Shown: in pieces, positions 6,334-8,664 of the stretch
How the letters are laid out: the number at the start of each line of letters is the position of its first letter
Position numbering within the stretch: the stretch's first letter is position 1
Assembly: GCA_016872875.1 (NCBI GenBank)
Contig: VGYW01000350.1
Coordinates: 1 to 8,664 of the forward strand
Direction of reading: 5' to 3'
Length of the DNA stretch: 8,664 nucleotides
Origin: Planctomycetota bacterium
Lineage (GTDB): Bacteria; Planctomycetota; PUPC01; DSUN01
Program-made: the position numbers and the translations under genes
The notes under the pieces: generated by a model
Told to the model about the DNA's origin: nothing
Seen by the model: only the letters and a program-made list of their open reading frames with translations
The model's database searches: none

Positions 6334-6339
6334 ACCTGT

Positions 6340-6369
6340 ATGATAGCACGGGAAGTCCCCAGGAAGCAA
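6340..6369 (-). promoter_or_regulatory. Promoter of the small-protein/retropepsin cassette
   Basis: On the minus strand TATCAT (6345-6340, 5 of 6 matches) is preceded by TGC, an extended -10. TTGCTT lies 18 nt further upstream (6369-6364, 3 of 6). Transcription would start near 6333, leaving a leader of only about a dozen bases that is almost all SD. It lies in the 121-bp gap shared with the divergent beta-helix gene. Confidence 0.5.
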
Positions 6370-6442
6370 CTTGATTCGCTTGTCGTTGCTCGATAAGCTC
6401 AGGCGGGAGCGCTGGGGTTCACTTGAGGCAAAGGGGGCGACG

Positions 6443-8485
6443 ATGAGGACCGCCGCAATCGCCGTGCTGGGCGCCGCGCTCGCGGCGCTGGCCGCCGGGG
6501 CCGAGCCGGACACCTACGAGGCGTTCAACCGCTTCTGCGCCCGGCACTTCGGCGCGGAGCGGGAGGAAGAGATGTACCGCGCCTTCGGCAAGGAGCTGAA
6601 GACCGTGGAGGGGAGCACTTGGCAGCACGTCTCGGAGTCCTCGGCCTGCTTCGCCTGGCAGACGAATCTGCCCGCGAAGAGCTGCGTGGAGTATGGGACG
6701 ACGCCCGCCTACGGCCAGAAGACCGCCGAGCCGGAGCGCTGCTTCTCACTCCACCTCCATCACCTCAAGGGCCTGAAGCCCGACACCACCTATCACTATC
6801 GCCTCGTGGCCACGGACGAGCGGGGGAACCGGGTCGCCACACCCGATGCGACTTTCGAGACGAAGAGGTTGGCCGAAGCGGTGCGCATCCCCGATGATCT
6901 CCAGGGGCCGCCATTCGTCCTCGACAGGCCGAACGCGACCTACCTGGTGACGAAGGACATCGCTGCGGACGGGACGGCCATCTTCATCGCGGCCTCGGGC
7001 ATCGCCCTCGACCTCAATGGGCACACAATCACCTACGACGAGAAGCGCGACACGGCGAACGAAGGGGCCTGCGCCATCCGCGGCCACAAGCAGCGCGGCA
7101 TCGGCCTATCGAACATCAGGGTCCTCAACGGCCTCGTCCGCCGCGGAAAGGGCGGTAGCGCCGCGGAGAAGGCCTGGGACACCCTCTACAACCCGCTGTT
7201 CTTCAGCAAGCCGACGGGCCTCGAGATCGCGGGGCTGGACGTTGGCTACGACGGCTGCCAGGTGGTCGCCATCGCTCTCATCATCCGCGGCGAGAAGGTT
7301 GATGTCCACCACAACGCCTTCCTCGACCGCGGCTCCGCACTCTTCAACCGCCACCTCGGGATGGACGCGGTGTCGTTCGCCGCCCAGGACTCCAGGTTCC
7401 ACCACAACCTCATCAAGCGGACGCGCCACCGCGGCGTCAACGCCTTCCAGAAGAACGAGCTTTTCGCCAACGAAATCTACATTGACAGCTTCGCCACAAA
7501 CTCCTACGGCATCATGTACTACAACCAGCAGGGCGCGGCGGGCCTCGACCTCCACCACAACCGCATCTTCGGCACAGGCTACCACCCCGTCGGCATCGGC
7601 TCGGGCCAGGGCTACAGCGACGTGAAGGTCCGCCGCAACTACATCCAGATGCAGGGCACCAGGGCCGAGGCCCGCTGGGCCGGCGGCCAGGGCGGCGGCG
7701 ACGACCCCGGCCAGCTCCACCCGGTGAACGGCATCCGCCTCCAGCGCCCGCGCCGCAACGTGGAGCACACCAACAACGTCGTCGTCGCCCGCGGCAGCGG
7801 CGAGGGCTGCCTCATGCGCTGCATCTGGCTCGTCCCCGACAACCAGAGCGGCCCCGGCCTCGTCTTCCGCAACAACCGCCTGAAGCTGATCGCCGAGGAC
7901 GCCGTGGCCGAGGGCTACGCCCTCTCCTGCGGCGGCACCCCCAATCCCCCTGAGGGCGCGACGGTCCGGCTGGAACGCAACACGGCCATCAGCAACCTCT
8001 GCCACGTGCAGTTCGGCGACAACTACTCGCACGGCGGCCGCTACGCCTTCGAGGGCAACGAGTTCATCAAGACGGGCTCCGACCCCCGCTACCTCACGCT
8101 CCGCCTCGGCTGGCGCGGCTGGCAGTACGAGACCTTCGGCCACTCCTTCCTCGACACCGCCTTCCAGGGCGGTGCCAGCTTCGAGAGCGTCTCCTTCGAT
8201 GGCGCCGGGCGCGGCCGCTACGACTTCTCGGTCGCCTGGACCCTCTCCCTCAAAGCCCCCGCGGGCGCCGAGGTCATGGTCAAGGACAAGTCGGGCCAAG
8301 AGGGCCTCCGCACGAAGGTGCCCGACACAGGCACCCTCGCCTTTCCCATCGTCGAATACGTCCGCACCCGTGAGGGCAAGACCCTCTTCTCCCCCCACAC
8401 CATCGCCGTCACCCACGGCGGCAAGACGGCCACCAGGCAAGTGGCCGTTGACAAGCCGACGAGCCTTGACCTCAGCGGCCCATGA
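6443..8485 (+). CDS. Exported FN3-like plus parallel beta-helix protein (NosD/pectate-lyase-like)
   Basis: A 680-aa protein. Signal peptide MRTAAIAVLGAALAALAAGA, then EPDTY. Residues about 58-140 form an FN3-like or purple-acid-phosphatase-N-like sandwich: SSACFAWQTNLPAKSCVEYGTTPAYG, then LHHLKGLKPDTTYHYRLVATDERGN. From about 155 a long right-handed beta-helix begins: YLVTKDIAADGTAIFIAASGIALDLNGHTITY is the usual first coil. Coils with inward Asn follow (VDVHHNAF, SRFHHNLI, LDLHHNRI, VKVRRNYI, LVFRNNRL, VRLERNTA, YAFEGNEF) up to about 585. The last 90 residues look like another beta domain. Such proteins bind or cut uronate-containing glycans; no catalytic set could be assigned. The ATG at 6443 was chosen for the signal peptide and AGGGGG at 6432-6437; a TTG at 6371 would put a charged extension before the signal. 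Divergent from the retropepsin cassette; it may belong functionally with the 2015-5627 operon. Confidence 0.8.
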   Translation: MRTAAIAVLGAALAALAAGAEPDTYEAFNRFCARHFGAEREEEMYRAFGKELKTVEGSTWQHVSESSACFAWQTNLPAKSCVEYGTTPAYGQKTAEPERCFSLHLHHLKGLKPDTTYHYRLVATDERGNRVATPDATFETKRLAEAVRIPDDLQGPPFVLDRPNATYLVTKDIAADGTAIFIAASGIALDLNGHTITYDEKRDTANEGACAIRGHKQRGIGLSNIRVLNGLVRRGKGGSAAEKAWDTLYNPLFFSKPTGLEIAGLDVGYDGCQVVAIALIIRGEKVDVHHNAFLDRGSALFNRHLGMDAVSFAAQDSRFHHNLIKRTRHRGVNAFQKNELFANEIYIDSFATNSYGIMYYNQQGAAGLDLHHNRIFGTGYHPVGIGSGQGYSDVKVRRNYIQMQGTRAEARWAGGQGGGDDPGQLHPVNGIRLQRPRRNVEHTNNVVVARGSGEGCLMRCIWLVPDNQSGPGLVFRNNRLKLIAEDAVAEGYALSCGGTPNPPEGATVRLERNTAISNLCHVQFGDNYSHGGRYAFEGNEFIKTGSDPRYLTLRLGWRGWQYETFGHSFLDTAFQGGASFESVSFDGAGRGRYDFSVAWTLSLKAPAGAEVMVKDKSGQEGLRTKVPDTGTLAFPIVEYVRTREGKTLFSPHTIAVTHGGKTATRQVAVDKPTSLDLSGP

Positions 8486-8505
8486 CCGGCGCTGGCCCCT
8501 CTCTT

Positions 8506-8526
8506 CCCTCTCCCTTTGGGAGAGGG
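8506..8526 (+). terminator. GC-rich 9-bp hairpin after the beta-helix gene
   Basis: CCCTCTCCC (8506-8514) and GGGAGAGGG (8518-8526) pair perfectly around TTT, 20 bp after the stop. The T run expected of an intrinsic terminator is weak (only GAGTTTGG follows). It may be a terminator or one of the dispersed CCCTCTCCC-type repeats seen between genes in many genomes. Confidence 0.5.
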
Positions 8527-8610
8527 GCTGGAGTTTGGCGGTTTGGTTCTGCCTGTCTTTGAGTGCTTCGCCATAACATAGCAGCATGGCTCGACTTGTG
8601 CAAGTTGCAC

Positions 8611-8639
8611 TTGACTCTCATTGTGGAATGTGGTATCTA
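8611..8639 (+). promoter_or_regulatory. Possible promoter for a gene beyond the window
   Basis: TTGACT (5 of 6 to the -35 consensus), exactly 17 nt, then TATCTA (3 of 6). The region is clearly AT-richer than the rest of the window, as expected of a promoter. An overlapping palindrome precedes it (GTGCA at 8598-8602, TGCAC at 8606-8610), which could be an operator. The downstream gene is not visible. Confidence 0.4.
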
Positions 8640-8652
8640 GTAATATAACTAG
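8637..8652. repeat. Short AT-rich inverted repeat near the window end
   Basis: CTAGT (8637-8641) and ACTAG (8648-8652) are inverted around AATATA. It overlaps the expected transcription start of the possible promoter at 8611-8639, where a repressor could bind. It could also be chance in AT-rich DNA. Confidence 0.3.
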
Positions 8653-8664
8653 AGTACGGAGTAA

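Noticed and set aside
6087..6335. N-terminal extension of the retropepsin frame to 6335
   Set aside because: Ser/Arg/Pro-rich sequence overlapping the well-supported small-protein gene in another frame; the protease fold begins at the ATG at 6086.
7106..8587. 493-aa minus-strand ORF opposite the second beta-helix gene
   Set aside because: Antisense composition artefact rich in Val, Ala, Glu and Gly; the plus-strand frame has clear beta-helix coils.

Overview
This is high-GC DNA, roughly two thirds G+C by eye. It has SD-type ribosome sites, recognisable sigma70-like promoters, and secreted parallel beta-helix and clan GH-A proteins. That mix is typical of planctomycete, lentisphaerote or kiritimatiellote-type polysaccharide degraders, often known only from metagenomes. 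The phylum is inferred from gene content; no rRNA or marker gene is present.

Left third (1-2014): a minus-strand gene (470-1117) encodes a small regulator with two tandem ArsR-like winged-helix domains. It sits between two unrelated-looking minisatellites. Array 1 (1-527, 139-bp period, 3.8 copies, probably running off the left edge) covers the 3' end of the gene. Array 2 (about 1141-1860, 144-bp period, 5 copies) lies just upstream of its start. The two units differ except for one shared element of about 45 bp, built on a near-perfect palindrome with arms TTACGGAGTTG and CAACTCCGTAA. This element is in opposite orientation in the two arrays, giving nine copies around one regulator gene. The regulator's stop codon lies in the centre of one palindrome, and its last 18 codons are part of the repeat unit. 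This is the most unusual part of the window.

Middle (1940-5627): a good promoter (TTGACA, 17 bp, TATCCT) drives two plus-strand genes 10 nt apart. They encode an exported parallel beta-helix protein and an exported 798-residue TIM-barrel glycoside hydrolase related to the GH50/GH42-type clan A enzymes. Together they look like a small polysaccharide-processing operon. The repeat-flanked regulator is divergent to it and could control it, but nothing in the sequence proves that.

Right (5706-8485): a compact minus-strand two-gene cassette encodes a 77-aa protein of unknown function and a 126-aa single-domain retropepsin-like aspartic protease. The stop and start are one base apart, and the cassette has its own promoter and a strong SD. 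It is divergent from an exported 680-aa protein with an FN3-like domain followed by a long NosD/pectate-lyase-like beta-helix. A 9-bp GC-rich hairpin follows that gene. The last 90 bases are AT-richer and hold a possible promoter for a gene beyond the window.

No rRNA, tRNA, transposase, CRISPR array or integrase was seen.
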